Below, piece by piece: positions 8,731-16,335 of a stretch of DNA of 42,997 bases; position 1 is the stretch's first letter, and the number at the start of each line of letters is the position of its first letter. Both the position numbers and the translations under genes were made by a program. Below the pieces are notes generated by a model, which was not told the origin of the DNA, searched no databases, and worked only from the letters and a program-made list of their open reading frames with translations. The DNA comes from CAZSPL01 sp964608735 (lineage in GTDB: Bacteria > JAJVIF01 > JAPKYR01 > CAZSPL01). Where the stretch lies: the NCBI GenBank assembly GCA_964608735.1, contig CAZSPL010000007.1, positions 1-42,997 of the forward strand, in the 5' to 3' direction.

Positions 8731-8746
8731 CGCACCGAATGGTGCG
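8731..8746 (+). promoter_or_regulatory. Short hairpin just upstream of aroC
   Basis: CGCACC (8731-8736) pairs perfectly with GGTGCG (8741-8746) around GAAT, and a run of six G residues (8749-8754) follows. It lies 23 bases before ATG 8770. It has no U-run, so it is not a typical terminator; it could affect ribosome access. Function is unknown. The 151-base aroE-aroC gap is otherwise AT-rich with no other clear signal. Confidence 0.35.
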
Positions 8747-8769
8747 CTGGGGGGATGGTTGAACAAAGA

Positions 8770-9942
8770 ATGCGTTTGGATTTGAAAACCGCCGGTGACT
8801 CCCATGGCCCGGGGCTGTCGATGATTCTCATCGGGATTCCCGCGAGCCTCGAAATTGATGAGCTTTTCATCAACAACGAGCTCGCGCGCAGGCGTTCGGG
8901 ACCGGGACGAAGCGGCCGACAGGACCGCGAGAAGGATGATTTCGAAATCCTCGGCGGTGTCTATGAAGGGCTTACTTCCGGCGCGCCGATCTCCGCCATC
9001 ATCCATAACAAGGTACGCGATAACGGCTCCCAGTCGCTGAAGAAGATGCGCATCCCGCGGCCGGGACACGCCGACCTCCCCGGCGCGATGAAGTATGGTT
9101 TCAACGACGTGCGGCCCATTGCAGAGCGGGCGAGCGCGAGGGAAACCGCCGCGCGCGTCGTCGGCGGCTCGATATGCAAGCTCCTCCTGCAGACGATAGG
9201 CGTCACTTTCTGTTCGAGGATTCTCGCGGTGGGCGAGAATAATTTCCTCTGGGACTATGAATACCCCACCGCCGAGCAGATCTCGGACAATATCGAGATG
9301 TTCGCGCCGAACACGACGCACATATCCTGGGGCGGCCAGGAAACGATAGACCTGCTGATTACAAACGCCGAGCAGAAGGGATATAACCTCGGCGCGATGG
9401 TGCAGATAGTTGCCATGGGGGTTCCCCCCGGACTCGGCAGCCATATCGACTGGCGGGAGCGCCTCGACGGGCGCATCGCGCAGTTGTTCCTCAGCGTCCC
9501 CGCCGTGAAGGGTATAGACATCGGCGACCCGGAAGTCTTCCGCCTCGAGAGCAACAAGGCGCAGGATGCGATTCTTCCCGACCCGGCATACCCGTGGATA
9601 TTCAAGCGACGCACCAACCGCGCCGGCGGGCTCGAAGGCGGATGTACCAACGGCGAGCCGCTTCTCGTCAACGCGCGATTCAAGCCTATACCGACATCCG
9701 ACATCCCGGTGGACAGCGTCGAGCTTACCACGCTCCGAAGCACGACCACAGCGTCATACAGGCACGACACTTGCCCCGTATCCGCCGCTGCCGTTATCCT
9801 CGAAAATATGCTCGCGCTGGCACTCGCCGACGCGGCCCTGGAGAAATTCGGCGGCGACACCATCGACGATTTCCTCGCGGCTCATGAGCATTACCTCGAA
9901 CGCCTTAAAAGCGCGGAAGAAGAGCAGTCGGAAGACGATTAA
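8770..9942 (+). CDS. aroC: Chorismate synthase
   Basis: AroC converts 5-enolpyruvylshikimate-3-phosphate to chorismate using reduced FMN, the last shikimate-pathway step. At 390 residues it is a usual length. Signature stretches include GDSHGPGL near the N-terminus, GRSGRQDREKDDFEILGGV, RPGHAD, RPIAERASARETAARV (FMN and substrate binding), RAGGLEGGCTNGEP and RHDTCPVSAAAVILENM. ATG 8770 is preferred over ATG 8755 because family members begin within a few residues of the first strand (MRLDLKTAGDSHG); neither start has an ideal ribosome site. The gene probably belongs to the aroE-aroB group, with 33 bases to aroK. Confidence 0.95.
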   Translation: MRLDLKTAGDSHGPGLSMILIGIPASLEIDELFINNELARRRSGPGRSGRQDREKDDFEILGGVYEGLTSGAPISAIIHNKVRDNGSQSLKKMRIPRPGHADLPGAMKYGFNDVRPIAERASARETAARVVGGSICKLLLQTIGVTFCSRILAVGENNFLWDYEYPTAEQISDNIEMFAPNTTHISWGGQETIDLLITNAEQKGYNLGAMVQIVAMGVPPGLGSHIDWRERLDGRIAQLFLSVPAVKGIDIGDPEVFRLESNKAQDAILPDPAYPWIFKRRTNRAGGLEGGCTNGEPLLVNARFKPIPTSDIPVDSVELTTLRSTTTASYRHDTCPVSAAAVILENMLALALADAALEKFGGDTIDDFLAAHEHYLERLKSAEEEQSEDD

Positions 9943-9953
9943 TTCCCCCGTGC

Positions 9954-9962
9954 TGGTATAAT
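9954..9962 (+). promoter_or_regulatory. Extended -10 promoter for aroK-aroB
   Basis: TGGTATAAT in the aroC-aroK gap. The predicted start site near 9969 leaves about a 7-base leader before ATG 9976. This suggests aroK-aroB has its own promoter inside the aro cluster. Confidence 0.55.
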
Positions 9963-9975
9963 TCCCCCGGTTGAA

Positions 9976-10524
9976 ATGAATTCGAGCGAGACAGGCATAT
10001 CCGTTATACTATGCGGGCTTCCAGGATGCGGGAAAACCGTGGTCGGGCGCATGCTGGCCGAAGAACTCGGCATTGCGTTCATCGACCTTGACGATGAAGT
10101 CGAGAAGTCGGCCCGGAAAACCATCGCGGCCATATTCGCTTCAAGTGGCGAAGCATTTTTCAGGGAACTCGAAACAGCGGCTCTTAGTAGAGTTATTGAT
10201 GAAAACGAAGATGCCGTACTATCGCTCGGCGGCGGTACGCTCGAAACCGGTGCCGCGCGCGATGTGGTCGTACGCTCCGGCATACCGCTCGTATGGCTGC
10301 GCGTCGCGCCTCGAATCGCCGCCGTACGGCTCGAACAGGATGGGCGTGTGGATGTTCATCCGTTGCTGAAAGGATTACGCGGCGAAAAGCTGTATAATCT
10401 CATCACCGGGCTTGATGAAGCCAGGCGGGGGAATTACTCGCGAGCGGATTATACGATCGATGTCGACATCGTCGATGCCCGCGATGCGGCCCTGCGTATC
10501 AGGGAATGGCTCGGCAGTCGATAA
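9976..10524 (+). CDS. aroK: Shikimate kinase
   Basis: This P-loop kinase phosphorylates shikimate at the 3-hydroxyl with ATP. The 182-residue protein shows Walker A GLPGCGKT (about residues 14-21), the paired aspartates of IDLDDEVE, FFRELE with the substrate-binding arginine, and the shikimate-binding GGGT. The usual lid arginine region appears as DGRVDVHPLL. Length is typical for AroK. No Shine-Dalgarno site is visible before ATG 9976; a TATAAT box sits 13 bases upstream, so the message may be nearly leaderless. aroB follows after 15 bases. Confidence 0.93.
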   Translation: MNSSETGISVILCGLPGCGKTVVGRMLAEELGIAFIDLDDEVEKSARKTIAAIFASSGEAFFRELETAALSRVIDENEDAVLSLGGGTLETGAARDVVVRSGIPLVWLRVAPRIAAVRLEQDGRVDVHPLLKGLRGEKLYNLITGLDEARRGNYSRADYTIDVDIVDARDAALRIREWLGSR

Positions 10525-10539
10525 GACTCATGTGGCAAA

Positions 10540-11649
10540 ATGACTGAACGCTGGATAAATACCGATTCGTTCTCTTACCCGATCATCATCGAACGCGGAA
10601 GCGTATGCCGCATCGGGCACATCATCCGCGAGAAGAGTTTCGTGCGCGGGGAGAAGGTCGCGCTCGTTTCATCGAGGGCGATCTTCGATTATTGGGGCGA
10701 CAATGCCACGGCCTCATTCGCGAATACCGGCCTCGACGTGCGCGTCATACGGATACCCGACGGCGAGGAAGCCAAGGAGTTCAGCGCACTCGACGACCTC
10801 TATGGCGAGCTTGTGCGGTTCGGGATGCATCGCGACGGGCTTATCGCGGGTCTCGGCGGCGGGAGCGTGTCCGATGTCGCCGGTTTCGTCGCGAGCACAT
10901 ACCTGCGCGGTATCGATTACATCAACATCCCCACGACATTCCTCGCGCAGATCGATTCATGTGTCGGCGGAAAGACCGGGATCAATCACGAAGGCGGCAA
11001 GAATCTCATCGGGTCGTTCTACCAGCCGAGGGGAGTCGTCATAGACCCGGTCATCATCGAAACCCTCGAGCCGCGGCAGGTACTCAGCGGGCTCGGCGAA
11101 GCAGTTAAAGTGTCGGTCATCGGCGATGAAGAGCTCTTCAACTTCATCGAAGAGAATTTCGACTGCATCGCGGGGCTTTCGGATTCCGATGCGCTCGACT
11201 TTGTTATCGAACGCGCGCTGCTCATCAAGGGGCAGGTTGTCGAAGCCGACGAGAAGGAGACGCGCGGCTACAGGATCCAGTTGAATTTCGGGCACACATT
11301 CGGCCACGCGTATGAAGCGCTGCTTCGCGAAGTCGGGCGCCCGATAAGCCACGGCGAGGCCGTCGCGGTCGGGATACTCGTTGAATCGCATCTCGCCTTT
11401 ATGCTCGGGATGCTCGATGAAATATCCGAAGCGCGCATCGCGGCGCTTTGCAGGAAGATAATCGACCCGTCAGTTATCCGCGGTCTTCCATGGAGCAGCA
11501 TATACAGTCTGCTGAACATAGACAAGAAATCGCGCGACGACGGGGTCTATTTCGTGCTGCCGACATCCATCGGCTCGGTCGAGCTCGTCGGCGGCCTCGA
11601 TGAGGAAACAATGCGCCGCGCCGCCGATGGCATTATCCCCTCCGACTGA
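10540..11649 (+). CDS. aroB: 3-dehydroquinate synthase
   Basis: AroB cyclises DAHP to 3-dehydroquinate with NAD+ and a divalent metal, the second shikimate step. The 369-residue sequence contains the NAD-binding GGGSVSDVAGFVAS, RGIDYINIPTT, then QIDSCVGGKTGIN and GKNLIGSFYQP. The metal-binding parts are GLGEAVK (Glu) and NFGHTFGHA with SHGEAVAVG (His). Length is normal. It is the last gene of the aro cluster; the other shikimate genes (DAHP synthase, dehydroquinase, aroA) are not in the window. No clear terminator follows; a 14-bp tandem repeat begins 4 bases after the stop. Confidence 0.95.
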   Translation: MTERWINTDSFSYPIIIERGSVCRIGHIIREKSFVRGEKVALVSSRAIFDYWGDNATASFANTGLDVRVIRIPDGEEAKEFSALDDLYGELVRFGMHRDGLIAGLGGGSVSDVAGFVASTYLRGIDYINIPTTFLAQIDSCVGGKTGINHEGGKNLIGSFYQPRGVVIDPVIIETLEPRQVLSGLGEAVKVSVIGDEELFNFIEENFDCIAGLSDSDALDFVIERALLIKGQVVEADEKETRGYRIQLNFGHTFGHAYEALLREVGRPISHGEAVAVGILVESHLAFMLGMLDEISEARIAALCRKIIDPSVIRGLPWSSIYSLLNIDKKSRDDGVYFVLPTSIGSVELVGGLDEETMRRAADGIIPSD

Positions 11650-11653
11650 TTAC

Positions 11654-11738
11654 CATCTATTGATTTCCAACCGTTGATTTCCAACCGTTGATTCCCAACC
11701 GTTGATTTCCAACCGTTGATTCCCAACCTCCTGATTAC
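11654..11738 (+). repeat. 14-bp tandem repeat, about six units
   Basis: Units of the form CAACCGTTGATTTC recur head to tail with 14-base spacing. The first unit (CATCTATTGATTTC) and the last (CAACCTCCTGATTAC) are diverged; the middle four alternate between TTTC and TTCC endings. It begins 4 bases after the aroB stop. Within each unit, CAACCGTTG is itself a short inverted repeat. Confidence 0.85.
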
Positions 11739-11752
11739 CAATTTCCGGGTGG

Positions 11753-11787
11753 CACGGTTTTCCCGAGCCCCGCGAGGGATAACCGTG
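11753..11787 (+). repeat. Hairpin related to the dispersed repeat family
   Basis: CACGGTTTTCCC (11753-11764) pairs with GGGATAACCGTG (11776-11787) at 11 of 12 positions around an 11-base loop. It is preceded by GTGG, the same GTGGCACGG beginning seen in module 2 of the dispersed repeats, so it may be a diverged module of that family. Confidence 0.55.
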
Positions 11788-11840
11788 GTCTGATCGGTGC
11801 TGTAAAAAACCATGGCCAGCTCGAAGATGCCCGCGCCCGA

Positions 11841-11962
11841 ATCCCGACCGTACTTGTCCGACGAAGCGGAGCGAAGGCGGAAGGGAGGGGACAAAGACAC
11901 GGGCAAGCTTTATACGGATTGGAAGTGCGCTTGGATTGGCAGCCGCTTGACCGTGCCACACA
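11841..11962 (-). repeat. Dispersed hairpin repeat, copy C (inverted)
   Basis: Read on the minus strand this runs GTGTGGCACGGTCAAGCGG, then GCTTGCCCGTGTCTTTGTC, then a C-rich stretch to GTACGGTCGGG. Module 2 joins directly to the tail that follows module 1 in other copies, so module 1 is absent here. It lies with the tandem repeat and the GC palindrome in a 444-base stretch (11650-12093) that contains no convincing gene. Confidence 0.75.
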
Positions 11963-12003
11963 TAACATTTAACACACGCCCCCCACGCGCGAAAAAACCT
12001 CTC

Positions 12004-12040
12004 CCCCCCCCACGCCTTCGCGTGGGGGGGATTACGGGGG
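12004..12040 (+). repeat. C/G-run palindrome, copy 1
   Basis: A perfect stem of at least 11 bp: a C-run plus CACGC, loop CTTC, GCGTG plus a G-run, followed by ATTACGGGGGGG. A second copy lies at 17270-17308. Both sit shortly upstream of a lipoprotein gene that has AAGGAGG. Confidence 0.8.
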
Positions 12041-12093
12041 GGGTCACCGACGACATTATTAATAGCTATAAAAACTCCCAAGGAGGATGGCTA

Positions 12094-12525
12094 ATGAAAC
12101 CATCGAAAATAATCCTGCTTACCATACTCATCACCGCATCGACTCTCATCTGCGGATGCACCGCCGGCACCGGCACTCTCGCCGACTATCTCGGATGGCA
12201 GAGCCTTGGCGGGAACTGGCGCGGTACCCTCGACCTCTCCGACGGCCGCGACCTGCCTTTCGCCATGACGTTTACCGAGTTCGACGGCGAAAGTTTTCAC
12301 GTGCTCGTCGAAGCCGGGGAGGGCGCGGAATATATCAATAACCAGGCCGATGCCGACTACACCGCGTCCAGCAGGAGCTTCGTATTCGACCTGTTGCCCT
12401 TTTTCGGCGGGCCATGCCACGTCACCGGCGCGATGGTCGATACATACAATATCAGCGGAAGCCTTCAGGTCAACCAGGGAGATTCGATTCTCAGCGGAAC
12501 ATATGCCATTACATACACGCCGTAA
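12094..12525 (+). CDS. Small lipoprotein, unknown function
   Basis: A 143-residue protein. ATG 12094 follows AGGAGG (12081-12086) by 7 bases; the longer frame from 11812 runs through repeats and is rejected. Residues 1-22 form a signal peptide ending ICGC; Cys at -2 is uncommon in a lipobox, but a Cys at +1 and small residues after it support lipidation. The rest is beta-rich (GNWRGTLDLSDGRDLPFAM, then FVFDLLPFFGGPCHVTG and SILSGTYAITY). This resembles small lipocalin-like or ligand-sensing folds that begin GxWxGT, but I cannot assign a family. It is monocistronic, bounded by a bidirectional terminator. Confidence 0.75.
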   Translation: MKPSKIILLTILITASTLICGCTAGTGTLADYLGWQSLGGNWRGTLDLSDGRDLPFAMTFTEFDGESFHVLVEAGEGAEYINNQADADYTASSRSFVFDLLPFFGGPCHVTGAMVDTYNISGSLQVNQGDSILSGTYAITYTP

Positions 12526-12556
12526 TCATCGGCGCATAACGAATACTGAAATAAAA

Positions 12557-12578
12557 AAAGCCGCTTTTCAGCGGCTTT
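12557..12578. terminator. Bidirectional terminator between convergent genes
   Basis: AAAGCCGCT (12557-12565) pairs with AGCGGCTTT (12570-12578) around TTTC. It has A residues upstream and T residues downstream, so it can serve both the plus gene ending at 12525 and the minus gene ending at 12599. Confidence 0.88.
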
Positions 12579-12598
12579 GTCGTTGCGTTCGATCGAGC

Positions 12599-15139
12599 CT
12601 ACCAGTTGTCCGGCTCATCCCAGAGGTATCCCTTCTCCGCCTTGTCACAGAACACCATGTCGCGGATTTCCGCGTCGTTGTTGATGTTGAACTCGGTCGG
12701 TGAATAATCCCCCTGTTTCCTGTCGAGTATCTCCCCGAGGCTGTTAAGCCGCACTACTTCGGGGGTCTGGTCGTCTCCCACGAGACGTGCGTAACAAACG
12801 ATACGGCACTTCTCCCTGTCGGCTTCCTGGTGGTCGATTTCGATCCCGCCGTAGAGATTGTGGCCGTATGATGTAATCGGGCTCATCGGTTGTAGCCAGT
12901 CAAAAACGCTGATTGCCGTGGAGAAGATGTCGCTCACGTCGTCGGCGCCCGTATAAACGGGCGACCCGGTGGATATGTCCACTACCATCAGCTCGGCGGT
13001 GAAATCGATTTCGTAATAGAGGATATAGAGCTTCTGGTCAGTATAATCCACCGCGATGTCTATCACCCTGTCAAGCATGCCGAGGTAGTCGGACAGGATG
13101 AGCGCATTCTCGATGCCGAAATCGACTTGCCACAGGTTCTGGCCGCCGATATACGGCAGCTTGAACAGGAACCTTTCGGTATCCTTCTTCGCGACGAGCC
13201 AGATATCGCCGTTGTCGTCGCAATCTATCGCGATTATCGAGAATGTCTGGTTCTGCACTTTCGTCGAGAAGACTATCCCGCTGCCGTCGGGAGCGTAAGC
13301 CGTGATAAGGTCGGTATGATAACCGGCATCCCCGCTCGTGTATTGGAGGGAGTCTGTCACGACGATGACATATCCCCCGACCGGGCAGACGGCGATTTCA
13401 AAGGCGACGTTCGACAGGTACTCCTCCCCGGACGGCGCGTAATAGTAGTACGGGCGCAGTTTGCAGAATGTGTCCACCGCCGTGTCGCCGGGTGCATCGG
13501 CGTCGAATGTGCCGAGGCTGTATGGCCCGGCCTGTACGACAGCGCGTCCGGCATACGGGCCGTGAGTCATGAACGCGATGTCATGCCTGTAATCCGTGTT
13601 CGGGAGCACGGAGTATCCCGACGTGAAGTTATACATCTTTCCATTGTCGCTATGCGCGTCGGCGTCGCCGCACATAGTGACATTGACCTCGAACGGCTCA
13701 TCGAGCGTATCTTCCGCGCCGCATGGGTCGGTCACTTTCAGGTCGATGTAATATAATCCCTCGGTCGGATAGCTTGTCTCGATATTCATCCCCTCATCAT
13801 CGTCATATTGGCCGTCGTTATCCAGGTCCCACTCGTAGAGCAAATCTTCGCTCGCGGTCTCGGCGTCGTAGCTGCCCGATGCATCCGCCGTGACTATCTG
13901 CCCCACCCCCGGCGTGTCGGTCGAAAGCTCGGCATCCGCGACGGGTGGCGTGTTATCGGCGACCTCGAGCCTGTAACGATATGTCGTGAATACGGGGTCG
14001 TTGTAGCGTGGATTGCTTACGGGCAGCAGGTTCATGAACCACGATGAGCCGAATGTCTGGCTGTAATCGGTCACCACCGCCCATATATCATAGAATCCCG
14101 GTGACGCGCTTCCCTCCGCGGCGATGTCGGCGAAATGGAATATCCCAGACTTCGATGAACTGCCCGGGGCATACGCGCTGACGGGCGATACCGGCGCGAG
14201 TATGTCCGACACTATTTCGACCTCGGTCGAACCGAGTCCCTGCCAGTCCCATGCTTCGACATCGAGATCGATCGACCCGGTCAGGAGTCCTTCTTCTATG
14301 CATATTTTATTCGATGCGACATTGATCTCGCCGCAAAACGACTCGGCGACATTGCCGGTCTCCGGATCCCAGTTATCGAGATCGTACGGCGGTGTGCCCT
14401 GCGGGAAGGCGTATGAAGCCACGAGCGCGTAGTTGAATACCGGGTAGGTCTTGTATCCTGGAACGCTCCAGTAAAGGTCATAATGCCTCCGGCGCTGTGC
14501 CCCCTCGGTGAACATCCCGCGATTCACGAGGTTGGCTTCGCTGCTGAAGAAATCAGTGTAATCGTCATCCTGCCCGATGCCGTCCCCGAAATATTTGTAA
14601 CCGAACCAGTCCCCCGTATAGTGCGCCGTTGAATGCGGCACACCGAGAAGCCCGTTGGTATAACCGAACGGCACGCCGCTGAAATCGGCCGGGTTCATCA
14701 TCGCCGTCCAGCCGTCCGCGTTGCGCACTTCAGGGCCGAAGAATACGCCGCGAACGTCGAATACCGTGAACCGGTTATCGGGCGATGTCGCCGCCTGCGT
14801 GATGATCAAGTCGAATGTCCCGGTCTTCGCCACGGCATCCAGATGGAATGTGCTGTAGTCGACCGTGAAGTTGGTATATGGAACCTTCTCGAGGAACTTG
14901 AGGATATCTATCGCCAAATCTTCCTGGCGAAGCTGTGTGACATCCATCGAATTATTCTCCGGATCGAGTGTGAATTGCCACAGGCCGAGAACCACATTGC
15001 TCCCGGCTTCGGCTTGCGCGACCGGAATATTGGCATCCGGGTTTGTCGCCGGCGTCGATGGGTCGCCCCCTCCGGAGCAGTGCAGGGCGGTGAACATGAA
15101 TAACAGAATGAAAATTGTGAGAAACAGGTAGCGTCTCAT
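12599..15139 (-). CDS. Module-sharing lipoprotein 3 with PKD and propeller-like C-terminus
   Basis: An 846-residue exported protein. ATG 15139 has AGGAGG 9 bases upstream (CCTCCT at 15149-15154 on the plus strand). The signal peptide ends ALHC followed by SGGG; His at -1 is not a standard lipobox, so lipidation at Cys21 is likely but not certain. Residues of about 45-390 match the shared module (VLGLWQF, FDVRGVFFG, NADGW, MNPADF, GYTNGLLGVP, GYKYFGDG). A PKD domain follows at about 395-490 (VTADASGSYD, YEWDLDNDGQYDDDEG, DLKVTD). The remaining 350 residues contain repeated beta blades (IAIDCDDNGDIWLV, RFLFKLPYIGG, IDIAVDYTDQKLYILYY), consistent with a beta-propeller. Function is unknown. It faces the small lipoprotein across a shared terminator. 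Confidence 0.82.
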   Translation of the reverse strand: MRRYLFLTIFILLFMFTALHCSGGGDPSTPATNPDANIPVAQAEAGSNVVLGLWQFTLDPENNSMDVTQLRQEDLAIDILKFLEKVPYTNFTVDYSTFHLDAVAKTGTFDLIITQAATSPDNRFTVFDVRGVFFGPEVRNADGWTAMMNPADFSGVPFGYTNGLLGVPHSTAHYTGDWFGYKYFGDGIGQDDDYTDFFSSEANLVNRGMFTEGAQRRRHYDLYWSVPGYKTYPVFNYALVASYAFPQGTPPYDLDNWDPETGNVAESFCGEINVASNKICIEEGLLTGSIDLDVEAWDWQGLGSTEVEIVSDILAPVSPVSAYAPGSSSKSGIFHFADIAAEGSASPGFYDIWAVVTDYSQTFGSSWFMNLLPVSNPRYNDPVFTTYRYRLEVADNTPPVADAELSTDTPGVGQIVTADASGSYDAETASEDLLYEWDLDNDGQYDDDEGMNIETSYPTEGLYYIDLKVTDPCGAEDTLDEPFEVNVTMCGDADAHSDNGKMYNFTSGYSVLPNTDYRHDIAFMTHGPYAGRAVVQAGPYSLGTFDADAPGDTAVDTFCKLRPYYYYAPSGEEYLSNVAFEIAVCPVGGYVIVVTDSLQYTSGDAGYHTDLITAYAPDGSGIVFSTKVQNQTFSIIAIDCDDNGDIWLVAKKDTERFLFKLPYIGGQNLWQVDFGIENALILSDYLGMLDRVIDIAVDYTDQKLYILYYEIDFTAELMVVDISTGSPVYTGADDVSDIFSTAISVFDWLQPMSPITSYGHNLYGGIEIDHQEADREKCRIVCYARLVGDDQTPEVVRLNSLGEILDRKQGDYSPTEFNINNDAEIRDMVFCDKAEKGYLWDEPDNW

Positions 15140-15254
15140 TACGGTAAACCTCCTGGTTGTTACGGCTAATTATTTAGATGCTGGATATTAAGGAAATTTT
15201 AGTTTGATAGTTAATTAGTTAAGAAAGTTTGAGTTTGTGAAATGCGCCTCCCCC

Positions 15255-16112
15255 CTACCGCTTGGCGGATTGCACCCGCCACCAGAACCGCAGCAGGGCC
15301 GGGAAGTGCCTTAGCCGCTTGCCGGGCTGAGAAAGCATCCTGCCAAGCCATTCGACGCGCATCCTTCGCCACGCCTCGGGCGCCCTGCCGACCCTTCCTG
15401 CGAACACATCGAGGCTTCCCCCGACCCCGATGCCGACCATCGTCGGAACCGGCGGGATATCCGTTCCCGTACCGGTTTCCGATGGCTCGCACACGACAGT
15501 CCCGTCGTAGCACGGGGGGGGCTTCCCGGCACCGATAATCTTTTCGAGGATTGCATCCTGCCTCGGAAATCCCATCCCGCAAAGTACGAGATGCGCTCCC
15601 GATGCGTTCACCAGTTCGATGATGCGCTCATCCTCGCCCGCGTCGAAATACCCGTGATGCGTTCCGAGTATCCGCAGGTCCGAATTTCCCCCGGCGAGCT
15701 CTTCGGCCGCTTCCGCCGCGACACCTTCCTCCCCGCCGATAAGGAACACCGGGTGATGCCGGCGCGAGCATTCATCGAGCAGCGCCGATGCAAGCTCGAT
15801 TCCCGGCACGACCTCTATCTCCCGGTGGTGAAGCTTCTTCGCCGCCCAGGCTATCCCGACGCCGTCCGCGACAACGAGGTCGGCGCGCCGGATGAGTCCG
15901 GCGAGCATCTCATCCCGCAATGCCGCCTCTACCATCACGGGATTCAGTGTCAGCAGTCTCGCGCGACGTTTCGCTTCCCATACCGAGCGGCAATATGACA
16001 CAGCCCCGTCAAGGCTGAGGGCATCGACTGGGAAGCCGAGTATATCGAGCCTGTTTTTGGGGTCGCTTTCCACGTGCTGAATTATAACTGGTTCATCGCC
16101 GATTTTCGTCAT
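15255..16112 (-). CDS. WecG/TagA/CpsF-family glycosyltransferase (GT26)
   Basis: A 285-residue GT26 enzyme, a family that adds ManNAc or ManNAcA to a lipid-linked GlcNAc in surface-polymer synthesis. Motifs in order are TLNPVMVEAA, ADLVVADGVGIAWAAKKL, VPGIEL, LIGG, GMGFPRQDAIL (usual G.G.P.QE, here QD), and GVGGSLDVFAGRVGRAPEAWRRMRVEW ending in the RLRHFP tail. Between PRQ and GVGG there is an insert of about 24 residues rich in Pro, Gly, Ser and Thr, longer than usual. No Shine-Dalgarno site precedes ATG 16112; a CATAAT box lies 6 bases upstream. The exact sugar and acceptor cannot be read from sequence. Confidence 0.85.
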   Translation of the reverse strand: MTKIGDEPVIIQHVESDPKNRLDILGFPVDALSLDGAVSYCRSVWEAKRRARLLTLNPVMVEAALRDEMLAGLIRRADLVVADGVGIAWAAKKLHHREIEVVPGIELASALLDECSRRHHPVFLIGGEEGVAAEAAEELAGGNSDLRILGTHHGYFDAGEDERIIELVNASGAHLVLCGMGFPRQDAILEKIIGAGKPPPCYDGTVVCEPSETGTGTDIPPVPTMVGIGVGGSLDVFAGRVGRAPEAWRRMRVEWLGRMLSQPGKRLRHFPALLRFWWRVQSAKR

Positions 16113-16156
16113 CGGCCCATTATGAAAGCTTGATTATTGGACAAAGCAATAACAGA

Positions 16157-16250
16157 ACCCCGACCGTACTTGTCCGACGATGCGGAGCGAAGGCGGAAGG
16201 GAGGGGACAAAGACACGGGCAAGCTCGCGGACTCGCGTGCCCGTGCCACC
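16157..16250 (-). repeat. Dispersed hairpin repeat, copy D (inverted, module 1 type)
   Basis: On the minus strand this starts GGTGCCACGGGCACGCGAGT and runs through the TGCCCGTGTCTTTGTCCCC tail to GTACGGTCGGGGTTC. The stem arms are at 16214-16221 and 16238-16245, identical in sequence to copy B. It lies in the divergent gap between the GT26 gene and the protease gene. Its tail matches copy C nearly base for base. Confidence 0.8.
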
Positions 16251-16335
16251 AGAACGCTTATTGGAAATCCCTCTTGAACGTATTATCATTCCACCGGCTC
16301 TAACTCAATAGCTTCATGATTAAGGGGAAAATGCC

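Noticed and set aside
11654..11738. CRISPR array
   Set aside because: Units are contiguous 14-mers with no spacers, and no cas gene is present.
11650..12081. Minus-strand frame with a repeating GNQRLEINGW peptide
   Set aside because: The peptide is only the translation of the 14-bp tandem repeat and dispersed repeat copy C.
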